Assembly: GCA_963724625.1 (NCBI GenBank)
Contig: CAVRVO010000013.1
Location: 1 to 64,000, forward strand
Length of the DNA: 64,000 bases
From: DATBVX01 sp963724625
GTDB lineage: Bacteria; Pseudomonadota; Gammaproteobacteria; Steroidobacterales; Steroidobacteraceae
Direction of reading: 5' to 3'
The first letter of the stretch is position 1. Each line of letters opens with the position of its first letter. The notes beneath the pieces are model-generated. The model worked only from the letters and a program-made list of their open reading frames with translations, ran no database searches and was not told the DNA's origin. Shown here piece after piece: positions 29,639 to 38,706 of the stretch. The translations under genes and the position numbers were made by a program.

Positions 29639-30692
29639 ATGGCGGCCAGTGACGCGAATATCGGGCTCAAGACGCGACTGTCACGGGAAATATCCGTAGC
29701 GCCAATGATGGATTGGACGGATCGGCACTGCCGATTCTTCCTGCGCCAGTTCTCGCCGCACGCGCTGCTCTACACGGAAATGATCACCGCTGCCGCTCTC
29801 CTGCACGGTGATCGCGCGAGACTGCTCGGGTTCGATTCAACCGAACATCCAGTTGCCTTGCAGATCGGCGGCGGCGATCCGGAAGCTCTTGCGCAGGCGG
29901 CTCAGTTTGGTGCGCAGGCCGGATACGACGAGATCAATCTGAACGTCGGATGCCCAAGTGATCGCGTGCAGTCGGGAGCATTCGGCGCGTGCTTGATGGC
30001 GCAGCCGCGGCTGGTTGCGGCCTGCGTCGCAGAGATGCGCGCGCGCGTGACAGTGCCCGTTACCGTCAAGGTTCGAATCGGGATCGAGGACGGCGAGGGC
30101 GCAGTACGGCGCGGACTCGAGTACACGCAGCGCGATTATGAGCATCTGCTCGAATTTGTCGGCACCGTCGCCGTCAGCGGTTGCAGTGTGTTCGCGATCC
30201 ACGCGCGCAAAGCGATCTTGAAGGGGCTGTCACCGAAAGAGAATCGCGAGGTGCCGCCTTTACGCTATGACGTCGTGCAACGCCTCAAGCGTGACCTGCC
30301 GGGGCTCACGATCGTGGCCAATGGCGGCGTGCGCAATCTGGAACAGGTCCAGATGCTGTTGCGCGAGTGCGATGGCGTCATGATCGGGCGCGAGGCGTAT
30401 CACAATCCGTATCTGCTGGCCCAGATTGATCGGGCGCTGTATCCGGAGTCTGGCTGGGAACCTCCATCGCGCCTCCAGGTGCTGGAACGCTTTACCGTCT
30501 ATGCCGAGAGCCAGCTGCGCGACGGACACGCGCTCAGCGCCATCACGCGCCATATCCTTGGTCTGTTTTCAGGTCAACCGGGCGCGCGCAGCTGGAGGCG
30601 CTACTTCTCCGAGGCAAGTCGGACCAACGAGCGCCGGCATCGAGGTCTTGCGGCATGCCTGTGACCTGCTTCGCCGACAACAGGCCGCTTAG
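29639..30692 (+). CDS. dusA: tRNA-dihydrouridine(20/20a) synthase DusA (C-terminal frameshift as sequenced)
   Basis: FMN enzyme reducing uridines 20/20a in tRNA D-loops. Motifs: SVAPMMDWTDRHCRFF (FMN and tRNA contact), LQIGGGDPE, INLNVGCPSDRVQ with the catalytic Cys, KVRIGIED, FAIHARKA, VANGGVRN and DGVMIGREAYHNP. As sequenced the frame leaves the family sequence at GG 30621-30622 and stops at 30664. Removing one G gives SEASRPTSAGIEVLRHA and a stop at 30692, for about 350 residues, a normal DusA length. Confidence 0.9.
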
Positions 30693-30795
30693 AGCGCACT
30701 TCGGCGCCATGGTTCTGCGGGCCATTAGGCGTTTCCAGCACGCGAGTATCCGCGTTCACCTCAATTCGCGGGATGTTCCATGCCCGCCCATCCCG

Positions 30796-30801
30796 TATAA
30801 T
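30796..30801 (+). promoter_or_regulatory. -10 element of the cyclase-FHA gene
   Basis: A perfect TATAAT (in CCCGTATAATCT), 67 nt before the ATG at 30869. It supports that start over an in-frame ATG at 30773, which would lie upstream of the transcription start. The -35 is not clear. Confidence 0.55.
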
Positions 30802-30868
30802 CTGGCGGCACAACAAGTCGCGCCGGAACCTTCCGCAACTTCAAGCAGTTGCATCAGAAAGCGTAACC

Positions 30869-31768
30869 ATGGCCAAGGATATCGAGCTCGCCATTCTGTT
30901 CGCTGACGTCGTCGGCAGCACCAAGCTTTACGAGCAGATGGGCGATGAGAAGGCGCGCGACATGGTGGCGATCTGCATCGACATCATGCGCACCGCAACG
31001 GAGCAGCATAACGGCACTGTCATCAAGACCATGGGTGACGAAGTGATGTCCACGTTCCCCACAGTCGACGATGCGCTCAATGCGGCGGGCCAGATGCAGC
31101 AGGCGATCCTGGCTCACCCGGAGCTCAAGGTGGACGGTCAACCGGTTTCGATCCGCATCGGCTGTCACTTCGGTCCCGTGGTGCTCGAGAACCGTGACAT
31201 CTTCGGAGCCGCCGTACACACCGCCAACCGCATGACCAGCCAGGCCAAGGCGGGACAGATCATCACGACGGCGACAATGGTGGATCAGCTTTCACCGGAA
31301 TGGCGCGCATCGGTGCGCCAGATCGACGTCGCGACCCTCAAAGGGCGCTCCAGCGAAGTGGCGCTGTTCGAAGTGCTGTGGCAGACCGAGGATGTCACCA
31401 GCATGTTGCCTGCGATCGCGATGAGCCAGCGCGATGGCAAGAAACTGCGCATGCGGTTGCGCTACCAGGGACAGGAGGTCGTGGTGGACGAGCAGCGCAC
31501 CAACATTGCAATCGGTCGCGCCGAGGACAATGACCTGGTGGTGAAGGGCAATCTCATTTCGCGCCTGCACGCACGCGTCGAGGTCAATCGCAACAAGTTC
31601 GTGCTGATCGACCAGAGCACCAACGGCACGTTCGTGCTGTCGAGCGCCGGTGAGGAGGCGTTCGTCCGCCGCGACAGCATGCAGATCAAGGGCGAAGGTT
31701 ATATCGGCCTCGGGAAGCTCCCGGAGGCCAATTCCCCGCAGGCGATCAGGTTCGTCTGCGAAGATTAG
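30869..31768 (+). CDS. Class III adenylate/guanylate cyclase with FHA domain
   Basis: A 299-residue soluble protein. Class III cyclase domain (about 1-175): metal-binding Asp13 (ILFADVVGSTKLY), Asp57 (IKTMGDEVMSTF) and Lys53 at the adenine-specificity position, so ATP is the likely substrate. Transition-state Asn appears in HTANRMTSQAK. The C-terminal FHA domain (about 205-295) has IAIGRAEDNDL, ISRLHARVEV and STNGTFVL and binds phospho-Thr partners. It should make cAMP under the control of a phosphoprotein, perhaps from a Ser/Thr kinase elsewhere. The gene is single and faces pckG. Confidence 0.85.
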   Translation: MAKDIELAILFADVVGSTKLYEQMGDEKARDMVAICIDIMRTATEQHNGTVIKTMGDEVMSTFPTVDDALNAAGQMQQAILAHPELKVDGQPVSIRIGCHFGPVVLENRDIFGAAVHTANRMTSQAKAGQIITTATMVDQLSPEWRASVRQIDVATLKGRSSEVALFEVLWQTEDVTSMLPAIAMSQRDGKKLRMRLRYQGQEVVVDEQRTNIAIGRAEDNDLVVKGNLISRLHARVEVNRNKFVLIDQSTNGTFVLSSAGEEAFVRRDSMQIKGEGYIGLGKLPEANSPQAIRFVCED

Positions 31769-31781
31769 GACGTGATCTGAA

Positions 31782-31802
31782 AGCGGCCGCTTTGCGACCG
31801 CT
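31782..31802. terminator. Bidirectional stem-loop between cyclase-FHA and pckG
   Basis: AGCGGCCGC pairs with GCGACCGCT (one mismatch) around a TTT loop between two convergent stops, slightly overlapping the pckG stop. There is no U-tract on either side. Confidence 0.4.
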
Positions 31803-33573
31803 AGCCGAGACGTTCCACCACTTTCCTGTGTTCCTCGATGAGCTTCGGCGGGAGACGTGCGCCGAAGGTTCGCAGGTATTCACCCAGGTCCTTCATCTCC
31901 AGGCGCCACAAGGCCGGATCCACTGCCAGCAGTTCCTGCATCGTCGACAACGTGACATCCAGCCCGACTACATCGATGTCTTCCGGCTTGGGCAGGAATC
32001 CGATGGCGGTCTCGTTTGCCGCTGCGCGACCCGTACTGCGATCGATGATCCAGCGCAGTACCCGCAGGTTGTCGCCGAATCCCGGCCAGAGGAACTTGCC
32101 CGCTTTGTCGCGGCGGAACCAGTTGACGTGAAAGATGTGCGGGAGCTTGGCGGCGCGAGCAGGAAAACTCAGCCAGTGCGCCCAGTAGTCCGCGAAGTTG
32201 TAACCGCAGAACGGCTTCATGGCCATCGGGTCGCGGCGCACGACGCCAACCTCGCCCACAGCCGCGGCGGTCGTTTCCGAGGCGACCGACGCTCCGACCA
32301 GTACGCCGTGGCTCCAGTCGCGAGCCTCGTACACGAGCGGCGCAAGCTCGCGCCGGCGCCCGCCGAAGATCAGCGCCGAGATCGGCACGCCGGCGGCGCT
32401 CTCCATGAGCGGCGAGTAACCTGGATTCTGCGTGGCCGCAACGGTGAAACGCGAATTCGGGTGCGCCGCCGGACCGCGCTTCGGTTCGTAGGGCCGTCCC
32501 TGCCAGTCGACCACCGGCTGGCCGGACTCGAGGCCCTCCCACCAGGGTTGCTGGTCGGCCGTCAGCGCGACGTTGGTATAGAGCGTGTCGTGCTGAATCA
32601 TCTCGTAGGCGTTGCGATTGGTCTTCGCATTCGTACCGGGCACGACACCGAAGTAGCCTGATTCCGGATTGATGGCCCACAGCCGTCCATCCTTGCCCGG
32701 GTGCAGCCACGCGATGTCATCGCCCAGTGTCCAGATCTTCCAGCCCTTGTAGGACTGAGGCGGAACGAGCATCGCGAGATTGGTTTTGCCGCAGGCGGAA
32801 GGAAATGCGCAGGCGAGGTAGTGCGTTTCGCCGGCCGGATTTTCCACGCCCACGATCAGCATGTGCTCGGCGAGCCAGCCTTCCTGGCGCGCCTGCCAGC
32901 TTGCGATGCGCAAGGCGTGGCATTTCTTGCCGAGCAGCGCATTGCCACCGTAGCCCGAGCCGAAACTCTGGATCGAGAGCTCCTCGGGGAAATGCATGAT
33001 GAAGCGCCGTTCCGGATTGAGATCGCCGGTGGAGTGCAGGCCCTTCACGAAGCTGCCATCGCGGGCGATGCGCTCGAGTGCCGCACGACCCATGCGCGTC
33101 ATCAGGTGCATGTTCAGCACCACGTACGCACTGTCAGTGATTTCCACGCCGCAGCGCGAGAAGGGTGACTGCAACGGTCCCATGCAGTAGGGGACCACGT
33201 ACAAGGTCCGGCCACGCATGCAGCCGTCGAACAACTCGTCCATGCGCCGATGCGCATCGGCCGGGCTCAACCAATGGTTGTTCGGGCCCGCATCCGCCTG
33301 GGACGTCGTGCTGACAAAGGTCAGATGCTCGACCCGAGCGACGTCTGAAGGGTGCGATCGATACAGGTAGCAGCCCGGGTGCGTTTGCGGATTGAGCGTC
33401 AAGAGCTCCCCGTGACTCACGAGCTCCTGCCGCAGCGCCTGGAATTCCTCCGTGGATCCGTCGCACCAATGCACCCGGTCCGGCTTCGTCTGTCGGGCAA
33501 CCTGCGCCACCCAGTCGCGGACCGCCGGACTGATCTGGCTCAAGGTCGAGACTTGCTGAGGTGCGGTCGCCAT
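31801..33573 (-). CDS. pckG: Phosphoenolpyruvate carboxykinase (GTP)
   Basis: A 590-residue cytosolic enzyme converting oxaloacetate and GTP to PEP, CO2 and GDP for gluconeogenesis. Diagnostic of the GTP class are the kinase-1 P-loop FPSACGKTN (257-265, hyper-reactive Cys261), the FGSGYGGNALLGKKC Mn/PEP region, RVHWCDGS near the N-terminus and the Mn-binding DDIAWL. The length matches the family. A GAAGGA ribosome site lies just upstream of the ATG. The gene is monocistronic and converges on the cyclase-FHA gene. GTP-type PckG is less common than PckA in gammaproteobacteria. Confidence 0.93.
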   Translation of the reverse strand: MATAPQQVSTLSQISPAVRDWVAQVARQTKPDRVHWCDGSTEEFQALRQELVSHGELLTLNPQTHPGCYLYRSHPSDVARVEHLTFVSTTSQADAGPNNHWLSPADAHRRMDELFDGCMRGRTLYVVPYCMGPLQSPFSRCGVEITDSAYVVLNMHLMTRMGRAALERIARDGSFVKGLHSTGDLNPERRFIMHFPEELSIQSFGSGYGGNALLGKKCHALRIASWQARQEGWLAEHMLIVGVENPAGETHYLACAFPSACGKTNLAMLVPPQSYKGWKIWTLGDDIAWLHPGKDGRLWAINPESGYFGVVPGTNAKTNRNAYEMIQHDTLYTNVALTADQQPWWEGLESGQPVVDWQGRPYEPKRGPAAHPNSRFTVAATQNPGYSPLMESAAGVPISALIFGGRRRELAPLVYEARDWSHGVLVGASVASETTAAAVGEVGVVRRDPMAMKPFCGYNFADYWAHWLSFPARAAKLPHIFHVNWFRRDKAGKFLWPGFGDNLRVLRWIIDRSTGRAAANETAIGFLPKPEDIDVVGLDVTLSTMQELLAVDPALWRLEMKDLGEYLRTFGARLPPKLIEEHRKVVERLG

Positions 33574-33715
33574 GGAGTCCTTCTCTTGGCCGAATTTCCG
33601 CTTCAGAACGCGAGGGAGTGCGAACTGCGGCCGGCCGCGCAGGCTTTCAAAGTTGTCGTGGGATTATAACGGCTGGATCGGTTCTTACCTGCCTATGGGC
33701 GAAATGTGGGGAAGC

Positions 33716-33746
33716 GTGTGGGGCGCTCCGACGCAGCGCCCCACAC
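33716..33746 (-). terminator. Strong stem-loop downstream of the phasin gene
   Basis: GTGTGGGGCGCT (33716-33727) and AGCGCCCCACAC (33735-33746) form a perfect 12-bp stem with a 7-nt loop, 10 nt after the phasin stop on the minus strand. No U-run follows. It probably ends or stabilises the 3' end of the PHA operon message. Confidence 0.6.
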
Positions 33747-33756
33747 AGTAGCTGAC

Positions 33757-34272
33757 TTAATTCTTCTTGGCAGCGGTGCTTCGCCGCACGCTCTTGCGCC
33801 GACGCCGTGCCTTGGCCTTGGGCTTGATCCTGACGCCATGGACGAGCTGAGCATAGGTCTGCGAGGCGATAGAGCCGAGCTCACGGCCGGTATCCGCTGT
33901 GAGCGCCCAAGTGGCTTTGAGATCCTGCCCGAGTCGCGCACGGCTGGCGGGATAGCGCTTCGCCTGCTCGGCGATCAGTCCTCTGAGATCCTTCGCCTTG
34001 GCGGCGAGGCTCAGCCGTTCGGCGCCGTCCTCGATCACACCTTCGAGATTGTGAAGCTGCTGCTTCACCAGCTGCGCGACATATCGATGCGAGGCATCGT
34101 TCACGCGGCGGCCTGCTTCGGCCACGATCTGCATGGGGGCACGCACGGCAACAACGCCGTCCGCCGCCTGCTGGGCGGTTCTACGGGCGGCTTCGAGGAC
34201 GACATGACGGTAATCTTCAACCCGTGCCTCCGCTCTCTGGCGGGCACGTATCAGCTGTTCACGAATCTCCAT
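33757..34272 (-). CDS. Phasin-family PHA granule protein
   Basis: About 171 residues, almost wholly helical with heptad-like spacing (EQLIRARQRAEARVEDYRHV) and a strongly basic C-terminal tail (KAKARRRRKSVRRSTAAKK). That layout resembles PhaF-like phasins with DNA-binding tails, though the tail is short here. Start ATG 34272 is set by GGAGA 7 nt upstream. A longer frame to 34371 overlaps phaZ. Phasins coat polyhydroxyalkanoate granules and can tether them to the nucleoid. It is the last gene of the phaC operon. Confidence 0.7.
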   Translation of the reverse strand: MEIREQLIRARQRAEARVEDYRHVVLEAARRTAQQAADGVVAVRAPMQIVAEAGRRVNDASHRYVAQLVKQQLHNLEGVIEDGAERLSLAAKAKDLRGLIAEQAKRYPASRARLGQDLKATWALTADTGRELGSIASQTYAQLVHGVRIKPKAKARRRRKSVRRSTAAKKN

Positions 34273-34345
34273 GATTTCTCCATAAAAAGTCTGGCTGCAG
34301 TGCAACAAATGGCGCATCGCACAATAAGGCTGCAACTGGCGGGTG

Positions 34346-35233
34346 TCAAGCCTTCTGCGTGATTGGGGCACCGAGCGCCGCGTCGGAGTTCACTGCACCC
34401 AGAAACTCATCGATCACGGGAATGACCTGGTCGAGACAATGAAGCATGAACAGATGCCCACCGCCTGGAATGATCACCAAGCGGTTGTCGGGAATGAGGA
34501 GCGACAGCAGACGCGCGTTGACGGGAGGCACCAGCGGGTCGTCGGACCCAGCCATGATCAGCGTCGGTTGCTTGAGTCGGTGTAGCCAATGAATGCTCGT
34601 CCAGCCGACGCCCGCGATCAGCTGATAAACGTACCCGAGGAACTGAGGCGGGATAACTCTTGCAGTGTGCGCCACCACCAGCTCGGGCCGGTCGCGCACT
34701 TCGCCACCGTAAATCGTTCCTGCGGCTTTCTGCATGAACTGCGGTGACAGGTAACGTCGCGGCGTCGTCATCTTCATGAGTGCGCTCGGACGTCCAGGCA
34801 CCATGATGGCACCGGCGGAAGTTGCGGCGAGAATCAGGCGACGACAGCGATCCGGATATTGGCGCGCGAACTGCTGCGCGACGGCTCCGCCCCACGACAC
34901 GCCGGCGACATCGACGGTTCGATATCCAAGACGATCGAGCAGATGACTGGTAAGGCGCGCGATGCCACTGAAGCGACGCGGCACCCACCACATGGGCGAA
35001 CGGCCGATTCCCGGCATATCGAATACGATCACCTCGCGATCGTGCAGCGCTTCGATGAATGGGAAGACAAGCTCGAGATTCGCGCCAATGCCATTGAACA
35101 GCAGCAACGGGGTTGCGCCGCGTGCGCTGCGGATCGCCACTCTCAGCATCACGCCGTCCACATCGATGTACTCGATCTTCGGCTTCGTCGTTGACCGTTT
35201 ACTCACGTCGTTGCCTGCAACCAGGGTGGGCAC
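34346..35233 (-). CDS. phaZ: Intracellular medium-chain-length PHA depolymerase
   Basis: A 295-residue alpha/beta hydrolase close to the Pseudomonas PhaZ pattern: LLLFNGIGANLELVFPF near residue 44, nucleophile Ser113 in GVSWGGA, Asp231/232 in GSDDPLVP, His260 in GGGHLF, plus AATSAGAIMVPGRPS and GWTSIHWLH, both family-typical. It releases 3-hydroxyalkanoic acids from storage granules. It sits between phaC and the phasin gene in the same direction. There is no signal peptide, consistent with an intracellular enzyme. Confidence 0.88.
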   Translation of the reverse strand: MPTLVAGNDVSKRSTTKPKIEYIDVDGVMLRVAIRSARGATPLLLFNGIGANLELVFPFIEALHDREVIVFDMPGIGRSPMWWVPRRFSGIARLTSHLLDRLGYRTVDVAGVSWGGAVAQQFARQYPDRCRRLILAATSAGAIMVPGRPSALMKMTTPRRYLSPQFMQKAAGTIYGGEVRDRPELVVAHTARVIPPQFLGYVYQLIAGVGWTSIHWLHRLKQPTLIMAGSDDPLVPPVNARLLSLLIPDNRLVIIPGGGHLFMLHCLDQVIPVIDEFLGAVNSDAALGAPITQKA

Positions 35234-35288
35234 ACGCGAACTCTAGCGGCATTCCTGATCGTGAGCGTGCATGCAACGCACACACGCC

Positions 35289-35495
35289 TCAGCCGCGGCG
35301 AAACGGCAGCGTGAACGCGAACCACAGTGTCCGCCAGTTCATCAATCGCAGCCCCTTGCGCAGCTCCGACGGCTGCAGCCTTGCTGTGAGTGGCATGGTG
35401 CCGAAGATCTTGCCCCGCACGATGAGCGTCGAGCTGTCGCGTTCGATGGCTGTGATCGCCATCAATTCCTTGCCGTCCGGGCCGTAGATTTTCAT
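35289..35495 (-). CDS. Small protein of the PHA operon, unknown function
   Basis: A 68-residue protein starting MKIYGPDGKELM, with a short beta-rich segment (STLIVRGKIFGTMPLTARL) and an amphipathic or weakly hydrophobic C-terminus (WRTLWFAFTLPFRR). It starts 20 nt after the phaC stop and ends 55 nt before phaZ in the same direction, so it is very likely expressed. A membrane- or granule-surface role is only a guess from the hydrophobic basic tail. Confidence 0.55.
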   Translation of the reverse strand: MKIYGPDGKELMAITAIERDSSTLIVRGKIFGTMPLTARLQPSELRKGLRLMNWRTLWFAFTLPFRRG

Positions 35496-35515
35496 GCCGT
35501 AGGGGTCTGAGACTC

Positions 35516-37378
35516 TCAGTGCTGATGCACGTAACGGCCGGGTGCTGGATCGCCGGCGGGATGGGCGTTGCTGCCGAGCTGTGCTGGCGCGGGACGCTTG
35601 CCGCCCCCGCGCGCGTCATACCATTTGATCCAGTGGTCCCACCATGACCCGGGATGTGCAGTGGCAGTCTCGATCCATTTGTCGGCCGTCAGGCTGAGAT
35701 CCGAATTCAGAAAATACTTCGCTTTCGGGTTGCCGGGAGGATTGACGATGCTCTGTATGTGGCCGCTGGAGCTCAGCACAAAAGTCATCGAACCGCGCAA
35801 CACCCGGCGTGATTCGTAGCACGCCGGCCACGGTGTGATGTGATCCGTGATCCCCGCTATCACATAGCTGTCGATGTTGGTCTGCGCCATGTCGATCGGC
35901 GTGCCGAGCACTTTGAGCCGCCCAGCGTTGAGCAGAGGGTTCTCGAGATAGATGCGCAGCAGGTTCGCATGGAACGCTGCCGGCAAGCGCGTGGTATCCG
36001 AGTTCCAGTAAAGAATGTCGAATGCGGGCGGGCGATTGCCCATCACCCAGTTATTGGCGACGAACATCCAGACGAGGTCATTGGGTCTGAGCCACGCGAA
36101 GGCGCGGGCCATATCGGCGCCTTCGAGCACACCCCTCGATTGCGAGCGCTTGATCGCCGCCGCGATGCCGCTGCGCGATGCGAAGGTACCGAGCAGCGTT
36201 GGCGATTCGGTGTCGAGCACCGTGACGAGGAGCGTCACACTGCGCACTCGTTTGTCGCCTGAGGCTGCGAGATGCCCGAGCAGCGTCACGAGCGTGAAAC
36301 CGCCGGCGCAGGCTGCCATCGTATTGACGTCGGGGCTGCCCGAAACTTCGCTGACGACCCCGATCGCCTCTTTGCACGCGGTGAGGTAGGTCTCGAGATT
36401 CCAGTCGCGCTGTGCGGCAGTGGGGTTGCGCCAGCTGATCGCGAAGGTCGGCACGCCGTTGCGCGTCGCGTATTCGGCAAAGCTGCGCCCTGCGCTCAGG
36501 TCCAGCGCATAGAACTTGTTGATCTGCGGGGGCACGAGCAGCAACGGGCGCTTGTAGATCTCAGTGCTCGCGGGCTGGTACTGAATCAACTCCAGCACTT
36601 CGTTACGAAACACGACTGCCCCGGGAGTCGTCGCCAGATTCTTGCCGACCTGAAATTTGCGATCGTCGACCTGGCGCGGCATGCCACCGTTGTTGAGCAG
36701 GTCGTCGAAGAAGTTCTGCAGGCCGAACAGCAGACTCTTACCGCGCGTCTGCGAGACGCGCATCAGCGCACCGGGGTTGCCGAGCAAGGTATTGGTAGGT
36801 GCGAATGCCTCCGTGACCAAGGACAGCGCGAAACGCGCCCGCTCGCGGTCCTCGGGTGATGCATTGGCGGCCTCGAGCATTCGCGTCATGCTCTCGCGCC
36901 ACGCCAGGAATCCCTGCATGAGGCGCTTGTAGTAACCGTTCTTCTGCCAGATTTCGTGACTGAAGCGCCGATCCTTCGGGTCAGGTTGTTGTTGCGAGCG
37001 ACCCGTGATCACGCCGAACAATTCGCGCGCCAGGTTGATCTGCTCGCGCACTACGATGCCAGGCTCGAAGGCCAACAGCTTCGCAAATCGGCCGAGCGCA
37101 TCGAGGATCTCGGAACGATCGAAACCGACCAGCGGATTTGCACCCAGGATTTCCTCTGCGGCCTGGTTTGCCGCCGCGTGATCTAGCTCCGCGTGACCAC
37201 CATCCGTAGGGGCAAATCCGTCGCTGCCGGGGAGCTCCACGCGAGGTGTCCTGGTCGATTCGGACACAGGTCCGGCCGTCCCGCCATTCTTGGGCTGATC
37301 CCCTGGAGAACCGTGACGCCGTCGCGGTCTGGCGGCCGTTTGTGATCCACGTCTCTCGGCCCGGCGGGTCGTTTTCAT
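35516..37378 (-). CDS. phaC: Poly(3-hydroxyalkanoate) synthase, class II-like
   Basis: A 620-residue polymerase with a ~75-residue Pro/Arg-rich N-terminal extension. The catalytic triad is Cys357 (NTMAACAGGFT, lipase-box variant), Asp512 (GITDHITPW) and His540 (SSSGHIQSIVNPPG). LLVPPQINKFYALDLS and TFAISWRNPTAAQRDW resemble class II enzymes of Pseudomonas that polymerise C6-C14 3-hydroxyacyl-CoA. The adjacent mcl-type phaZ agrees. The family usually has about 560 residues; the extra length is the low-complexity N-terminus. The alternative is class I specificity. Confidence 0.88.
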   Translation of the reverse strand: MKTTRRAERRGSQTAARPRRRHGSPGDQPKNGGTAGPVSESTRTPRVELPGSDGFAPTDGGHAELDHAAANQAAEEILGANPLVGFDRSEILDALGRFAKLLAFEPGIVVREQINLARELFGVITGRSQQQPDPKDRRFSHEIWQKNGYYKRLMQGFLAWRESMTRMLEAANASPEDRERARFALSLVTEAFAPTNTLLGNPGALMRVSQTRGKSLLFGLQNFFDDLLNNGGMPRQVDDRKFQVGKNLATTPGAVVFRNEVLELIQYQPASTEIYKRPLLLVPPQINKFYALDLSAGRSFAEYATRNGVPTFAISWRNPTAAQRDWNLETYLTACKEAIGVVSEVSGSPDVNTMAACAGGFTLVTLLGHLAASGDKRVRSVTLLVTVLDTESPTLLGTFASRSGIAAAIKRSQSRGVLEGADMARAFAWLRPNDLVWMFVANNWVMGNRPPAFDILYWNSDTTRLPAAFHANLLRIYLENPLLNAGRLKVLGTPIDMAQTNIDSYVIAGITDHITPWPACYESRRVLRGSMTFVLSSSGHIQSIVNPPGNPKAKYFLNSDLSLTADKWIETATAHPGSWWDHWIKWYDARGGGKRPAPAQLGSNAHPAGDPAPGRYVHQH

Positions 37379-37703
37379 GGCGGGATAGTGCGGTTATTGG
37401 CCACGGCGGACAACCGTGACAGGGGTCAATGTGCCGTCCGGATGGCTGTGAATGTGATCACGTTGAGTTAAATCGATTGTCCCTATGATCACAAGCGTTT
37501 TCAGGCTGATCCCACGGACCGGGTCGTCGCGCAAGCCCTCGCGCGGACTCGGAAAATCCGGATCGCGCAGGTGGTGACCAGAGTCGCCGCGCGGCTCCCC
37601 AGCTGATCGCTGATCTCGCAGTTACCGACCGCGAGTAGGGGTCCGGTGGATGGTCCATTTTGCGGTGCACTGATCGCACCGCGGGTAGCGAGAGTACGGC
37701 GTA
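37379..37703. other. Intergenic regulatory region between divergent phaC and the DUF11 locus
   Basis: This 325-nt region has no convincing gene. It holds two near-identical sites, GTGATCAC (37454-37461) and ATGATCAC (37485-37492), 31 nt apart (three helical turns), suggesting a cooperative operator. A perfect 7-bp stem-loop, GCGGTGC/GCACCGC (37662-37682), lies 21 nt before the DUF11 start. No promoter is assigned with confidence. Confidence 0.35.
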
Positions 37704-38688
37704 ATGAGACGCTTGAAGTTCTACATTGCAGTCCTCCCGATGTGCGCGTTGCTTGTCGACGTACGCGCTCGCCGCGGGCACGGCTGCCGGCACTTCGATC
37801 TCGAATCAGGCGAGCGTAGCTTTCGTGATCGGTGGCGTGCCCGGCTCCGCGCAATCCAACCCCGCAGCGTTCCTGGTCGGTGAGATACTGGACCCCAACG
37901 TGACGCGCCAGAGCTCGACGGTTTCCGTTTCGGCAGGCGATCTCAATCGCGCGCTTTTGTTCCGGCTCACCAACACCGGCAATGGCAGCGAAACCTTCCC
38001 ACTCACCATCGACAACCTCGTCGCGGGCGATGATTTCGATCCGCAGGCCGCGGCGCCGGCCATTTACTTCGACAGCGACGGAAGTGGTGATCTTTCGCCC
38101 GCGGATGTCGCTTACGTTCCCGGCAGCAACGATCCGACCCTGGCTCCCGATGCTTCGATCGGCGTGCTGCTCGTGAACAACATCCCGGCCTCTATTGCGG
38201 ACGGCGCGCTCGGACGCAGTCGCCTGCATGCGCGCGCCGCGACCGGCACCGGTGCACCGGGCACGTCGTTCAACGGGCAGGGCACCAGCGGCACCGATGC
38301 AGTGGCAGGGGCGAACGGCGGACAGGCAGACGCGTTCGGCGAGTATCTCGTCGGTGACGTGCAGGTGACTCTCGCGAAGAGTGTGACCGTGATAGATCCA
38401 GCCGGTGGTGTCACGCCGGTGCCCGGCGCTCGCCTCAGCTACCAGATCGTCGTGAATGTCACCGGAAGCGGCGTTGCGCACGGCTTCGTGCTCACCGATC
38501 CCGTCCCGACGGGAACAGCGTATTCCGTCGGCTCACTGCGTCTGAATTCCCTGGTGCTGAGTGACAGCGCAGATGCCGACGCCGGTGAGCTCATCGCCGG
38601 CACTACACCCACGATTCGCGTTGCGCTCGGCGACCTGACCCAGGCCGCCGGCCCCCAGACGATCGCCTTCACTGTAACGATCAACTAG
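37704..38688 (+). CDS. Exported DUF11-like surface protein A (frameshift in signal peptide as sequenced)
   Basis: About 327 residues. A signal peptide starts at ATG 37704 (MRRLKFYIAVLPMCALL). The frame breaks at TT 37753-37754; removing one T gives ALLSTYALA-AGTAAGTSISN with a clean cleavage site. The mature part begins with the GT-S-I-S-N...GGV motif shared by the two other large proteins of the locus. It continues with beta-sandwich repeats (ALLFRLTNTGNGSETFPL) and a DUF11-type domain (LTDPVPTGTAYSVGSLRL). It ends with a beta strand (QTIAFTVTIN) like the third gene. It is the first gene of a four-gene plus-strand operon. No enzymatic motif is seen. Confidence 0.7.
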
Positions 38689-38706
38689 AGCTTCAGGAGT
38701 CGAGTC

